The position numbers and the translations under genes are program-made. Positions 1 to 10,720 of a stretch of DNA of 64,000 nucleotides are shown in pieces. The stretch lies in contig CP136061.1 in the NCBI GenBank assembly GCA_032622095.1, forward strand, positions 186,566,369 to 186,630,368, in the 5' to 3' direction. Source of the stretch: Siphonodentalium dalli. Its lineage: Eukaryota > Mollusca > Scaphopoda > Gadilida > Siphonodentaliidae. The notes under the pieces were generated by a model. That model did no database searches. It was not told the DNA's origin and was given only the letters and a program-made list of their open reading frames with translations. Positions within the stretch are counted from its first letter, which is position 1. Every line of letters starts with the position of its first letter.

Positions 1-115
1 GGGCAGGTGGGAGCTGAGCGAGCCACAAGCCAATGTGCAATATGCGGTCAGATTTCCGTGGGTGGTTTGAATAAACACGCAATACTGCATCGTGGAATGT
101 TTGAGGATTCCTTAG
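1..115 (+). pseudogene. possible single C2H2 zinc-finger remnant
   Basis: A short frame at the window edge reads CAICGQISVGGLNKHAILH, which fits C-x2-C-x10-H-x3-H, slightly shorter than the usual x12 spacing. No second finger or linker follows, and the frame then runs into repeat sequence. It could be the last codons of an exon cut by the window edge, or chance. It does not match the zinc-finger frames near 5 and 42 kb. Confidence 0.2.
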
Positions 116-304
116 GGGTATTGTTTCTGTTGTTGTATGTCAAAATGGACATCCATATAATATGTAACCTATTGGTTACCCCTTGGCAATTTATATGTCT
201 AACGCGTGCTGATTTATAGGTCGAGCTCGCAAAAAGCTTGTCGAACATGAGTTCGTTTGTATTTGATTGGCGATGGAAGCCATGAATGAAGGTTTGGGGT
301 AACA
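110..304. repeat. left copy of a diverged direct repeat
   Basis: This stretch (reading ..ggtattgtttctgtt..tggac..) is similar in order and spacing to 889-1095, sharing 'ccccttggca', 'tatatgtc', 'gtgctgattta' and 'gacatgag'-like words. The two copies flank the MITE at 305-888. They are clearly diverged, so the duplication is old. Confidence 0.6.
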
Positions 305-888
305 TTAAAGGGGTACTGTACGCCAAATGTTGTTGTTGGTTTCTATAGTCTCCGAGTCGGAGAATAAGGTAACAATTTTTCCATTATTTGAAAGTCTGTT
401 GAGTACGAAGTCATGTTACGGATGACAAATTTACCGGAATGCAAAAATACAAATTGTCGTTGTCGATTAATTTTTGTAAAGTTTTCAACCAAATGAATCA
501 AATAAAAGTTATATTATATGCATACTAGTCCCATATAATCATTTAAGTTATTGTATCGTCAGTGAGTGGCTTGAGTGTTCTCCCCGTATCATCATAATAT
601 TTTAAGCAATCGTGTGTGCGATCGGTTTAAAAATCCAGTATCCCTCAATTACTACTTTTGATTACGGTAATTCGTAATTTAATTGACGCCATTTATGGCT
701 CCAGTCATAAATTCAATTTATATCAAATTATTAACTTTTAAATTATTAAATTTTAAGATAGCCTATTAACCTGAGCGTTTACAGAATACATCTTCGACTC
801 AATTTACTTATGTTTCTATATATTATCGATATTAGATCGTTGTTGTCACCGGAAATTTAATGAAAATGGCGTACAGTACCCCTTTAAG
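305..888. mobile_element. MITE with 17-bp perfect TIRs and TTAA target duplication
   Basis: The left end reads TTAA then AGGGGTACTGTACGCCA (305-325). The right end (868-888) is the exact reverse complement. The TTAA on each side fits a TTAA target duplication, as made by piggyBac-type or Kolobok-type transposases (established knowledge). The 576-bp interior is AT-rich with no coding frame, so the element is non-autonomous. The flanking DNA is a broken direct repeat, consistent with insertion at its boundary. Confidence 0.85.
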
Positions 889-1095
889 GGTATTGTTTTT
901 GTTTTGCATGTCTATATGGACACCGATATAATCTGTAACCCGTGTGTCGCCCCTTGGCAGTTTTTATATGTCAATTGCGTGGTAATCGTGCTGATTTATA
1001 TGTCAATCTCGCAATAATCTTATTGGGACATGAGGTCGGTTAAAAAAAGTTTGGCGTGTTTTCTTGGATGGACTTTTCGTTTGTGTGAATGGATT
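889..1095. repeat. right copy of a diverged direct repeat
   Basis: Partner of 110-304 (same word order: ggtattgttt, tggacaccgatata, ccccttggcag, gtgctgattta). It begins immediately after the MITE's right TTAA. Confidence 0.6.
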
Positions 1096-2440
1096 TAGCA
1101 ATGGAAATGCGAGATCGGTATGGAAATATTAGAAAATATTATAATAGGAGATATGTCCGTTCGTCATGATACTTATATCCTACATTTCGATACGTTTTTT
1201 TTTATATATTTGTCCTCTGTCACATTAGGAATTAATGATGGGCTTGAGCCGGATGACTTTGAACACGTAGCGTGTAGCGTCTGTTAATTTCATGTTTCTT
1301 TCAGCCGGGGCGTACACATTGTCTATCGCTTGAAAAAATTATCGTAATGAATAATGATTAGGTGCAGAGGGTCATTATTTTAGAATTTTCGACATGGTCC
1401 AACGTATAGGCTCTCTTATAATAACGCACACAGGATACTGATATCTGCTGGGAAGGAAATGTATGGGCTTGGTTGTGTTACCATGTATTCGTATGTCATA
1501 CTCGAAGACATATAATCTGTTATATTGATAACAATGCATGCGCAAAATATACAACAACACACATTATACAACAACATATGTGAACTCTCTGTATACTAAT
1601 AGCATTATTGGTTTTAAGCTTCAGCTTCAGAATTGGGGACACATTTCAATGTATTGGAGTGGAATAACGAGGCTTTATGGATATATGTTATCTTGTACAT
1701 GATAATATGTAATACATGTGCATAAGTTACGGACATATTGTAAGAGCTTTGAGATAATAATTGATTTTCATGTTCACCATTGTGTCGGCATGTTGGGTTA
1801 TTTTTGTGCGGCAGAGAATCGAAAAAGAGCTTCACACATGTTATCTGGTTATCTGTTGTAATCGTGTAATTATATGTTTATGTTTGTATCCTCTTTGCAA
1901 TAACAAAAAATATTTATTTTCCGTTGTGTCCCAATATTGAAGTATTTTTGGTCGGACAAGGCATCGAGAGAGAGAGAGAGAGGGAGAGAGAGTTTCACAC
2001 TTGTTATCTGTTATATTTGTGCAGTTATATATCTATATGTGCCTTCTTTGTGTGGCATACAAATCATTGTATGAATGAAGGAATGTTTTGCGCAACATAA
2101 TAAATGTACATGTTTTTCATCACATATGTGCAATATTAAAATTGATGAATTTAGAAATAGTAGGTTAATATCTCAGCAAAAACTGGACTTGTTATATTGT
2201 CTATACAGTTATGAAGACAATTGTGTCTGTGACCATTTACAGTTACTATTACTGACTATCAACTGTATATTCTATACAGATTCGAAGACAATTCATAAGG
2301 ATAGTTTTTTGCACATTAGAAATGGTGAATTGGGAAATATAAGGTCAATTTCTCAGTAAATATTGGACTTGTGTCATATTTTCATACAAGTATAACGACA
2401 ATTGTACCAGGTCTATTTATTATAACTGACACTAAATTAT
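1096..2440. repeat. non-coding stretch with two local duplications and a GA microsatellite
   Basis: No gene seen. A (GA)n tract lies at about 1967-1991. About 1830-1905 and 1990-2065 are similar (agtttcacac.tgttatctg). About 2105-2260 and 2305-2430 are also similar, sharing 'ctcag.aaa..tggacttgt' and 'cgacaattgt'. These are old tandem duplications. Short open frames here have no recognisable domain. Confidence 0.5.
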
Positions 2441-2469
2441 ATGTTTGTGCAGATGATTTATCTCTCTAT

Positions 2470-2572
2470 AACAGTTCATATAAACAGCTATCTCCATCGT
2501 GTTTACTTATATTATAACACAAGTTATAATCTATATAAAAACAATAAAGAGAGCTGTCTATATGAACTTTTC
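2470..2572. repeat. short inverted repeat (hairpin)
   Basis: AGTTCATATAAACAGCTATC at about 2470-2489 is matched in reverse complement by 'gagagctgtctatatgaact' at about 2550-2569, with a two-base gap. The loop is AT-rich. No function assigned. Confidence 0.5.
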
Positions 2573-2816
2573 CATTTTCCATTAATCATATTAAACTATC
2601 TACATGTATCTGTGCAAATCATTCACAAGGCTGTGTTTATGAGTACATTGATCAATCACAAATGCTTACTCCAATTCAAATTTAGGTGTATCAATATAAA
2701 TATATATTATCTATAATTTTTGGGATATTAGAGAAATATACATCAATTTATTTCATGGTTAACAAATGGAAACTAATTCTCATAGTCTTAGTTCTGGTGC
2801 TGCTACTGATATGTAT

Positions 2817-3758
2817 TCAAATGTCACATTCCTCAGTTATCACCTGTACCTTTTCAGTGTTCTTGTATTTTACATAAATTTTCCCATTCATGGTCCAAGC
2901 TCTGCAATTCTGTCATGTTTTTTTGGCAGCTTTTAGCAGACTATTATTTTCACGGGTAAGGTCATCTGCAATGAAGTATTTGTTCGCTTTGGAGCCATTT
3001 ACATTTTTTTTATTTTCAGCTACTAGTAGTTTGGATCTTCGTGATACAAATTTCACAATTATAGGCCTTGTAGTGTTTTTGTCAAATTTCCCTAGTCTGT
3101 GAGCTATACCTATTTCCTCCATTTCCATTTGTAGTTGCATGATATTATTGAATAGTTTCAGAACCTCTTCTTCACATTGCTGTCTGTTTTCTCTAGCATT
3201 ATCTTGTATGCCATAAATCCTAATGCTTTCTTTTCTCGTTTGTTGTTCTAGATTGTTGTATTTCTTGTCAGATTTGTATGCATGTTCCCAAAGTTTGTTT
3301 ATGTCCTCTTGCTGTTGCTCATATTTGTCTTTAACTTCACTTAATTCATCCTTCAGAGATTTATTTTCATTCTCTAATGTTTGTAGTTTTGTATTCATTG
3401 TTTCTTTAGTTTCATTTAGTTCATGTAGTATCTCTTGTTTTACAGTATCTAATTTTGTCATTAAGTAGTCACTCTTCACAGTTTCATCAAGTTTTCTGTT
3501 TATTTCAGCCAACATCTTTCCCATATTGTCAGGCACAGAAGTGAAAGATTTCATAGATTTTTGGGTTGTATCTTTTGTGGTCTGAGGTTTAGATTTGTTT
3601 TCTGAACTCTTTCCAACAACATTAGATGCTGCCTTCTGCTTTTTGTTTGGGTTTTCGGGGGGTGGTGTTTTCTTTTGCTCCCGTTTTTTAGGCTCTTCAA
3701 CATTCATGCTTTCGTCATTGCTTGAAGTTGAGCTCATGGCTGTAGATCTTTTTGGCAT
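2817..3758 (-). pseudogene. LINE-1-type ORF1 protein (nucleic-acid chaperone), one in-frame stop
   Basis: The frame runs from ATG at 3758 to TGA at 2817-2819 (313 codons), broken only by a TGA at 2913-2915. Residues 1-75 are basic and polar (KKREQKK, PPPENPNKKQK), typical of a disordered N-terminus. About residues 95-165 form a coiled coil rich in Leu, Lys and Glu. About 175-240 resemble the RRM-like domain of L1 ORF1 (ESIRIYGI, IGIAHRLGK, RPIIVKF). After the internal stop the C-terminal domain continues in the same frame (WTMNGKIYVKYKN, VQVITEE). ORF1p trimers bind element RNA in the cytoplasm (family knowledge). No ORF2 follows on this strand, so the element is incomplete. A single lesion in 313 codons suggests recent loss or readthrough of one stop. 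Confidence 0.85.
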
Positions 3759-4098
3759 AGTCTTTTAATTTCGTTTAATATAGAATGTTTATTGTATTAA
3801 TGATGGAAATATTCTATCTTTGTGTTCCGACAGATGGAAAATATTTTATACAATGGGCGCCGCCATTTTGTTTGAGTGTAAACAAAGGACTGCTCACCAA
3901 TCTGCTTTCAAGTTTAGACTTGAATTGTAGTTAATAAATGGTGCGATCGCGTCCAATTTTCATGTCTCTGTTTGAACCACTATCGCATCTTTCGGTTGTG
4001 TCGTTTTCTCCTAGGTATTAGATATATTCTCGGAATGAATGCCATTTAATTACCAGCGATTTTAAACACGTCTACTCATTCCGCCATCTTGAATCTTT
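3759..4098 (-). other. probable 5' leader of the ORF1-bearing LINE
   Basis: This stretch lies upstream of the ORF1 start on the minus strand. It contains 'gccgccattttgt' and 'cgccatcttgaa' but no reading frame. The junction at 4098/4099 is sharp, because 4099 onward is homologous to 41286 onward. That makes 4098 a likely LINE 5' end or a breakpoint. Assignment as leader is inference. Confidence 0.4.
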
Positions 4099-4969
4099 CC
4101 AATACGCATCGGAAACCCAAACGACAAAATATGACTACAGCCACTCAAATAATAATCATAGGGCCAGTGACGATGACCGTCGCACGGCAAATGAAGTGAA
4201 TAATAAAGTGGCAGAGCTGGAACAACGATTTGGGTTAAGCAGAGTTTAAGCAGATTAAACAAACCAAGGGCTAATGCGGGTGACCATTATAGGGAAGGGT
4301 TTCCAGAGGAGGACCAAAGCCCACGAGAATATGAGCCACCAAACAGTAATTACCACGGTAGTGATGATAACCACCAATGGACAGGAGGACCAGTCGGCTT
4401 ATCATGTGGTGATAGTAACTACCATCACACCACGGCTAATATGGACAGTCAATTGGCTGACCTCGACCAGCGATTTGGGTTGTTTGAAGATTTAATGCAA
4501 TTAAAAAAAACCAAGATCGAGAGATGGTGGCTATCATAGGACCATTGCTCACGAACTGATGCCAGGCCAAGATAATTATAATGCCTGGGACGATAACAGT
4601 CGCTTGACATTGGGGCAAGGAGGTCCATCAAATGACGATGACCGCCACTTAACGGGAAGGCCCAACTGTGAGACCAACCGAACCGGTGGGACAGGACAAC
4701 CCAGTAAGCCTATCACAAATGACGGTACCACAAGGGAGCTGGAGATACACAGAGGGGCAGCACATCGCGTTGTCCAACAGCCAGTAACAGTACCGGTTGT
4801 GACACATCCCCACTACAGGCCACCCGAACCTGTCACTGGCCAATCAGTAACACAGGTTCGGTCCAAGGGAATACACATGAACACTCATGGGTACAGGCCA
4901 CCTGAACCTGTCACTGGCCAATCAGTGGCACAAGTTCAGTCCCAGGGAATACACATGAACATGAACTGA
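4099..4969 (+). pseudogene. element D 'QRFGL-repeat' protein, copy 1, frameshifted
   Basis: Function unknown. The last 136 codons are open (4559-4969). Upstream the frame is recovered in pieces: about 4100-4240 and 4255-4500, with frameshifts near 4232 and in the A-run at 4500-4508. The protein is rich in Asn, His, Asp, Gly and Pro. A module recurs: DDDR..TAN.....VAEL.QRFGL, then a diverged form ending QRFGLFEDLMQL, then a third DDDRH.TG form. The C-terminus has two ~78-bp tandem repeats encoding YRPPEPVTGQSV..V.S.GIHMN. The stop at 4967-4969 overlaps the end of the minus-strand zinc-finger frame by 48 bp. There is no signal peptide or catalytic motif. It could be an element-encoded accessory protein or captured host sequence. 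Confidence 0.6.
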
Positions 4970-5520
4970 TGCTTCGTACTTCCGGAGTCCACTCGAATCC
5001 ACGAATGATATATTGCATGTAGTACATGTGTGTGTGGCTTCCTCGATGCAAACCTTGCTGTGTCGATTTATGATGTCCTTTGAACTAAAGGTTTTGTTGC
5101 ACCCTCTGCAAACATGTGGATAGCTTTTTGTATGTCGGTTCATGTGTGACTGGAAGAGATTTGGTTTGATAAATGTCTTTCCACATCCTCCAAACGGGCA
5201 ACATTGTTTTAATGCTTCGTTGTGTATTTTGTAATGTTGTCTGGACACGGATAGACTGGATAACATCACACCGGACTTCTCACAGAGAACATTATGGTGG
5301 TGGCCGGACCTGTGAGCCCCGAATTCATCACTCGACGACATTGGCTTGTCTTTTATATGAGAAAGTGAATGTTGCCGTAATGATTGCAGGTTTATATATT
5401 TCTTCCCACATTCGTGGCACTGCTGGTTACCAGCACCACGCAGAAGGTGTGATCACTGGGAAGCTAGGCTGTCATCGACTTCCAGGAATTCGCCTTCAAT
5501 AGGCACCAATATTTCTCCGT
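4922..5520 (-). pseudogene. element D C2H2 zinc-finger protein, copy 1
   Basis: An open frame from ATG 5341 to TGA 4922 gives 139 codons. Counting from that ATG, the fingers are: C20..S23..H36..H40 (one Cys lost), C48-x4-C53-x12-H66-x3-H70, C78-x2-C81-x12-H94-x3-C98 (C2HC), and C106-x2-C109 with Tyr122 in place of the first His. In the same frame upstream lies another finger, CHECGKKYINLQSLRQHSLSH, preceded by an in-frame TGA at about 5457. A plausible 3' splice acceptor (ttttcattttcag) ends at 5521, so the exon may span 4922-5520. Likely a nuclear DNA-binding protein of the element or a captured host gene. Two ligand losses and the stop indicate decay. Confidence 0.7.
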
Positions 5521-6367
5521 CTGAAAATGAAAAATACGAATTTATAAATAACAAGACACGCCGTCTCATTCATGGCTATTGTTTATATAGGAGGTGCAAA
5601 TGTAATTTTGAGAACTTTTAGGAGTGTTTGGTTTGGTTCAAGGGGATATAGTTGGAAAAATTCAGGTCGACATGCATCACCCGCCCCAACGGAGACGATA
5701 TGGACACGCCCATGTGTGTTATAGTATATATTCCCATTGTGATTATTAATTGGACATATCCTAAATGTTTTACCTTTATTGTTTTTCAAACATGACCATA
5801 TATGCCCATGACATATCATGTGAAGGTAAATATTTCTGAGAAAAAAAAACGCGTCCGTCGTTACAAATTTTCGCGTCCAGTTAGTTACTTTCCCAGATAA
5901 AATTCAACGGGTCCTCGTTACTACCAAAGTTGCTGGAAACGCGAATAAAAGACCATTTTACTTGCATCTATAGCAATCCTGAAATTTCTACGGTATGTTA
6001 TATATGTGAACGGTACACACATCATCCGGCACGACAACATGTATCAGGGAGGAGGTTTCGTATTTCTGAATTTGCATTAGTTATTTGAACATATTTTCTT
6101 CGATAAATCGAAACCTCATAGTTTAGTGTCACAAATGATGCTAACATATCTAATCCAGCATGACATAACAAGTTGTAATTGGAGAACCAACTATTGTTAA
6201 CGATAACAATTCAACAAAATCGTCTCCTGAAACCGACAAGGTATTCTAATAACGATATGTGTGTGTACCTACCTGAACTCATCGCTCGTGGAAAGCATGA
6301 GGTATTAGTCGCGTCCGTCGTTACTTATCCGGGTCCTCGTTACACGGATGACCAGCGTGCTGATGTG

Positions 6368-7117
6368 ATTGTGTGTCTCGGTGAGTGGTGTCATCCCGAT
6401 AGGCTGTATAATATAGTTATCCATATCAAATCACGTAAACCTTTGATGACTGGATGCTCGCTCGGCGAGATCATTCAGTTGTGAAAGGATGAAACACCAG
6501 TTAAAGTGACACAATAGACCCGTTCGCCTTATTTGTATCACAAAGTACCCGATCGACATATAATCACATACTTATGAATTATATATATATATATAAACTA
6601 CACAACAATATATATTGTATTTTTTTGAAGATCTAAATTATAGAACTAAGCATTAACAATAAGTTTTGTGGAATCTCGACTAATGGGTCAATTCAAACAT
6701 CCAGGTGTTGTCAACATGTTCGATATGAGCTTCACCCCTGAATCATACGTGTACATTCCTATATATAACAGAGTTCTGTATCAAAACTGATCCATGCATT
6801 AATTATACTAAAGAAGAAATGTGATGAGATTGTCTCAGACCTGTGCACGTCAAACATATATGACCATATATATATATTATATCAAAAGTTTCTCCCACAT
6901 TAGGATCAGAATGGCTTGATGTGTCACGTTTACAGTCTCTCTCAATGTATAATAAGGATAACGTTATGCAGCCAAATGACGAAAAATCACCATACACCTC
7001 GAGATACCTATAACACGTCGGGTATTATGTATATATATTTCATTACATGTATTTCACTTTATTATTTTTTCTCAAATACTGTATTTGTATATGGTTTAGT
7101 GAGAATAAACATATTTG
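6368..7117. other. no gene seen; AT-rich spacer
   Basis: AT-rich sequence with short (TA)n runs near 6576-6592 and 6866-6880. Open frames are short and featureless. No repeat partner elsewhere in the window was noticed. Confidence 0.5.
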
Positions 7118-7172
7118 AATTTGAAGTGTCGGTTGTCAAATTTTGATGTGGTTTGGTATGGTGATAGACCAG
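7118..7172. repeat. fragment of a dispersed repeat, inverted partner at 33498-33540
   Basis: The run 'ggttgtcaaattttgatg' and 'ggtttggtatggtgatag' are the reverse complement of 33498-33540 with about one change. This is a short remnant of the 33.4-33.8 kb repeat family. Confidence 0.65.
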
Positions 7173-7918
7173 AATGAAGAATTGAATGTCATTTCTCAAT
7201 GCATCTGAATGCATCACATTATTTCAGTTCATCTATTTGTAAGTGGTAACAGTATACAATTAGTATTTTAGTTTCGTCTTGTTGAGCAGTAAAGCTCCCA
7301 GATGAAGTTCGGAAATTCAATGAGAATAGCGTCACCTTCATTTGGGATTGTCTGAGCAGTAAACAGTAATGTCATTCATCATAACCAATTCAGTTTTATT
7401 TGGATAATTGTTGCAAATTAACATTACTTGCAATCATTCAAGATGATAAATAACCAGAAGGAATGAATTTGATTACATGCCAAAACAAGACAGTATTTCA
7501 GACATTATAAATTTATGAGATACCCTTTTCAATTTCATGTTATGCAACAATAGTCAGGAGGTAGGTCAGAGAAAATGTGGCTAGAACAATTTTTGCTAAA
7601 CATTTTTAGTACCATATGCCAACAATGTTAATAATGTGCTATGGGATACCCCGATAAATAAAATCATTGTTGGCAATTTTCTAGTTACTTCTGTCAAGGT
7701 CAAAGGTCAAGGTCAAATTAGATATGCCAAATTTGCATAAATTGGACTAAAAAAATGTTTTTACAACATTTTCGAGTGAAAGGGCTTAGACCGCCAGAAA
7801 CTTTGTGTCCACATTAATGTTTCCCTCCCAATTCCTCTCATGTTGATTGGGTTGTCAAATGTGTTGCCCGTAACAACAGTTGCTATGCAATTAAATTACC
7901 CTAGCAACGAGACCCTAG

Positions 7919-8084
7919 ATGCAGATACTTTGTCATTATATGCAGATACTTTGTCATTATATGTAGATACTTTGTCATTATATGCAGATATTTTGTCTTT
8001 CTATGCAGATACTTTGTCATTATATGCAGATACTTTGTCATTATAAGCAGAAACTTTGTCATTATATGCGGATTCTTTTCATTA
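7919..8084. repeat. 21-bp minisatellite, about eight units
   Basis: The unit ATGCAGATACTTTGTCATTAT repeats about eight times with point changes. Because 21 is divisible by three, both strands stay open and give heptapeptide repeats (YADTLSL on plus, HIMTKYL on minus). These open frames are products of the repeat, not genes. Confidence 0.9.
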
Positions 8085-9069
8085 TACGTTCGTTCCATGA
8101 TATTATATGTTGTGTCCATTTTGCGGAAGCCAAGACTGAAGACAAACGGAACCGATCTCATTCCAGGTGGCTGACTGAAATTAAAGTTCACCATTTATTG
8201 TTATCACTATTTGCCTAATGTGTATATTTATCAGGCGATAAGATTATTATGCGAATCATATTAGTTCAGTTTTGTGTCAATTGTGATATACGTGGAATTT
8301 TCTGCACGTGGTCCGTTCCGTGACGCGCTCCACTTTTTAATTGCAGACGTGTGCCGATGAGCGTTATATAAATAGAAAATTGTTTTTTCCGGTTTATTTA
8401 TTTAAAAGTCGAACTGCGCGATCACCGGTCACCGGTAAAAGGTGTACTTGGGAATTTCAATTTCGTTTATTGTCCTTTACATTATTATGTCAATAATCTT
8501 GATTTTTGGTTTGTGACAAGCTATGTCAATTACCAATAAAACAAATTTAAAAGATAATTTGTAAGTCTTATATTTCAACTTTTATAGATATTTTCGTTCT
8601 GCAGCCCACTGATGGTTGTGCATGGTCTGAATCGGCCGAGTCGGCCGCCGGTTCGTTAATTAGGTGCTGGTTGTTATTGTTATTTTGAGTTGGTCATTCG
8701 CGAAACCAATATATTTTATATTCTATAATTAAAAACATGGGTATATAATATATGATCTTGTTTATGGATATTGTAGGAAGTCTAATCTGGCTGTGTCAAA
8801 TTGAGCTATAGCGATGGGATTTCTCGCAGGACAACACATTTCGGGTTTTCGTGGGGTGTGTATCCGCTGGATGTCTTATAGTTGCAGTATGTAACAATTA
8901 TGACCGCGTTAATTGCTTTCGATGTTTAGGTATGAACAATGGCTGGACCATGCACTCTTGGTGGGAACACAATACCTCCGATTTTTGATCCGCATTTAGA
9001 AGCTTTCTGGTGTGGTGAATGAGAAACCTGCAGTAATAAACCGTAGATGTTTGTAATAATTCGATGGAT
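8085..9069. other. no gene seen inside the 2.75-kb element
   Basis: Non-coding interior sequence. A short GC-rich palindrome-like run 'cggccgagtcggccgccgg' lies near 8633-8651. Open frames are short and featureless. Confidence 0.4.
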
Positions 9070-9392
9070 TGGTCCCATCTACATGTCAATGTCAACAGCC
9101 ATGACAAATTTCATAATGATCCAACAAAAGGTACGACCTGTAGCCAGTGCCAAAGGATTTAGTCATGCAAAGAGTAAGATGGCTGCTGGCGGTCATATAT
9201 TTTTGTCCGAACGATCCCAAAGTTACTCGTTCCAATCTACATGTCAATGTTAACATCCATGACAAATTTCATGAGGATCAGACGAACAGTACGACCTGTA
9301 ACCCGTGCTAATGGGTTGAATTTTGAAACACACACACGGACGACAGATACCAAGCCATGGCAATAGCTCAAACTTTACAAGGTTGAGCTAAA
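9070..9392. repeat. dispersed repeat, 'caatagctcaaactttac' family
   Basis: Nearly two ~165-bp units (ctacatgtcaatgt.aaca..catgacaaatttcat..tgatc) are followed by an acacacacggacgac tract. The copy ends in 'ccatggcaatagctcaaac' and 'ttgagctaaaaa'. The same unit and end occur at 54300-54958 and 56873-57482. It may be a molluscan-type tandem/dispersed family; its mechanism is unknown. Confidence 0.8.
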
Positions 9393-10144
9393 AATAGACC
9401 AAAATATCACATTTTTCGAATGACCTTGACCGTAGCAATTGACCTTGACTATATATGTCAAAGTGACTCAGTCCGCTTGCTGAGCCATTATTGACACTAT
9501 AAGTTAACATCATTTCTTCAAACACATTGTTTGTTGGTTCTCAAGATTGGCCTTTTAAAATTTGTCTCCAGATATTTTATGCCGTTACCATGGAAACCTG
9601 ATTTTATCCCGACACAGGACCCCCACCCGGGCACCCCTCCAAAAAGTTTTCTCTATGAATAAGCAAGTTATCTTTAAAGTTTCATGCTTTAGTCACTAAA
9701 GTCAAGATTCAACCCCTAAGAAACTCCACTATTGGCATTTAGTGCCAAATTACAGCCAATTGGATATATATGTTGTAACAGTATAGGCCTACTATGTTGG
9801 GCCATACTGTACACTCCACATTATTCGCTGTATTGTGCTCTAAATGTATTTATTTTCATGCAAGCACACTCAAGATCATCACAAAGTATAATTATTCGCA
9901 TATTTTCAGTATTAGATGCCATAACATGGATAAAAAACGACCGTTTGAGGCTGGTTGCTATGGAAAAACAATTTCATAGCAACGGTTGCTAAGGAAACGA
10001 CAAAAGAACCCAGACACATCAGCAATCAGATTATCATGCCTCACTGGTCCTTGGTACAATACATCATTCATCAATAGCTCTTACTAACAAAAATATCATT
10101 CTATATGTTGAAAAATTCAGGCTAGGACAGAAAAGCACCTATAC
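9393..10144. other. no gene seen inside the 2.75-kb element
   Basis: Non-coding. Repeated 'tgaccttgacc' words occur near 9421-9450. Two frames at 9732-9992 have no recognisable domain. Confidence 0.4.
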
Positions 10145-10469
10145 ATTTGACCTTGACCTTTGACCTCTAACACGAGAATAGAAAATTGCCAACAATGTTT
10201 TTTTTTAATCAGTGGACCAAACTCAACCACCCAGGATATGTTGGCATATGGTACTAAAAATGTTTAGCAAAAAAATAATTTGGGGGTGCTTGCCTCCTGA
10301 CTACAATCAGGTTAATGATATCTAGTCATCATTGAGTATTCACCATATAGTATCCAATTTGTGATACAGTTTTTTGTTTTATTACTTTTATTCAGGTATA
10401 CAACTGGGTAATATATTAATTTTGTTACTAAATATTTCTTCCGTTGATCATAAGTTTCCTGAACGTTAA

Positions 10470-10720
10470 TACGGTGGTCCACCGTGAAGTGGTCCGGGAT
10501 CCTGTGAAATCCAGAATGTTGCTAAATCTGAGGCTAAAGAGTCACTTTAGCTGCCTATATAGCCCCATACCAACAAGCATGGTACTAACATGCTTACATG
10601 GTCAGTACTTGTAAATTGTTTGAAAAAAAGTCATTTTGAAAAAAATTACAAGCACCATTTTTTACGGTATTTTTTTGCGGACCCCCCCCCCCCCCCCCCC
10701 CCGTCCCGGCTCAATAGACC
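10470..10720. repeat. dispersed repeat, inverted copy at 33150-33375
   Basis: Shares, in inverted order with 33150-33375, 'acggtggtccac', 'gggatcctgtgaaatccaga', 'tgttgctaaatctgaggcta', 'accaacaagcatg' and 'catggtcagtacttgtaaat'. It ends in a poly-C run at 10681-10702. Confidence 0.85.

Larger units (their letters stand above)
4099..6367. mobile_element. element D, copy 1 (left end missing)
   Basis: This 2.27-kb block is collinear and highly similar to 41286-43544, including both convergent reading frames and the right terminal inverted repeat (about 6308-6360, gcgtccgtcgttacttatcc..). The inner inverted block at about 5850-5945 (cgcgtccgtcgttac, acgggtcctcgttac) is also kept. The left part of the element (39768-41285 in copy 2) is absent. 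Copy 1 was truncated either before or by the event that put the LINE ORF1 unit next to it. Confidence 0.85.
7551..10303. mobile_element. 2.75-kb element with ~165-bp terminal inverted repeats
   Basis: The left arm 7551-7722 starts TAGTCAGGAGG. The right arm about 10145-10303 ends CCTCCTGACTA. Within the arms, 'gctaaacatttttagtacca', 'tatgccaaca', 'ttgttggcaattttct' and 'aggtcaaaggtcaaggtcaa' pair in inverted order with small indels. If the terminal TA is the target duplication, a Tc1/mariner-like origin is possible. The only other sign of a target duplication is a weak CAA. No transposase was found. The interior holds a 21-bp minisatellite and a dispersed repeat, so it is a non-autonomous composite. 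Confidence 0.75.
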
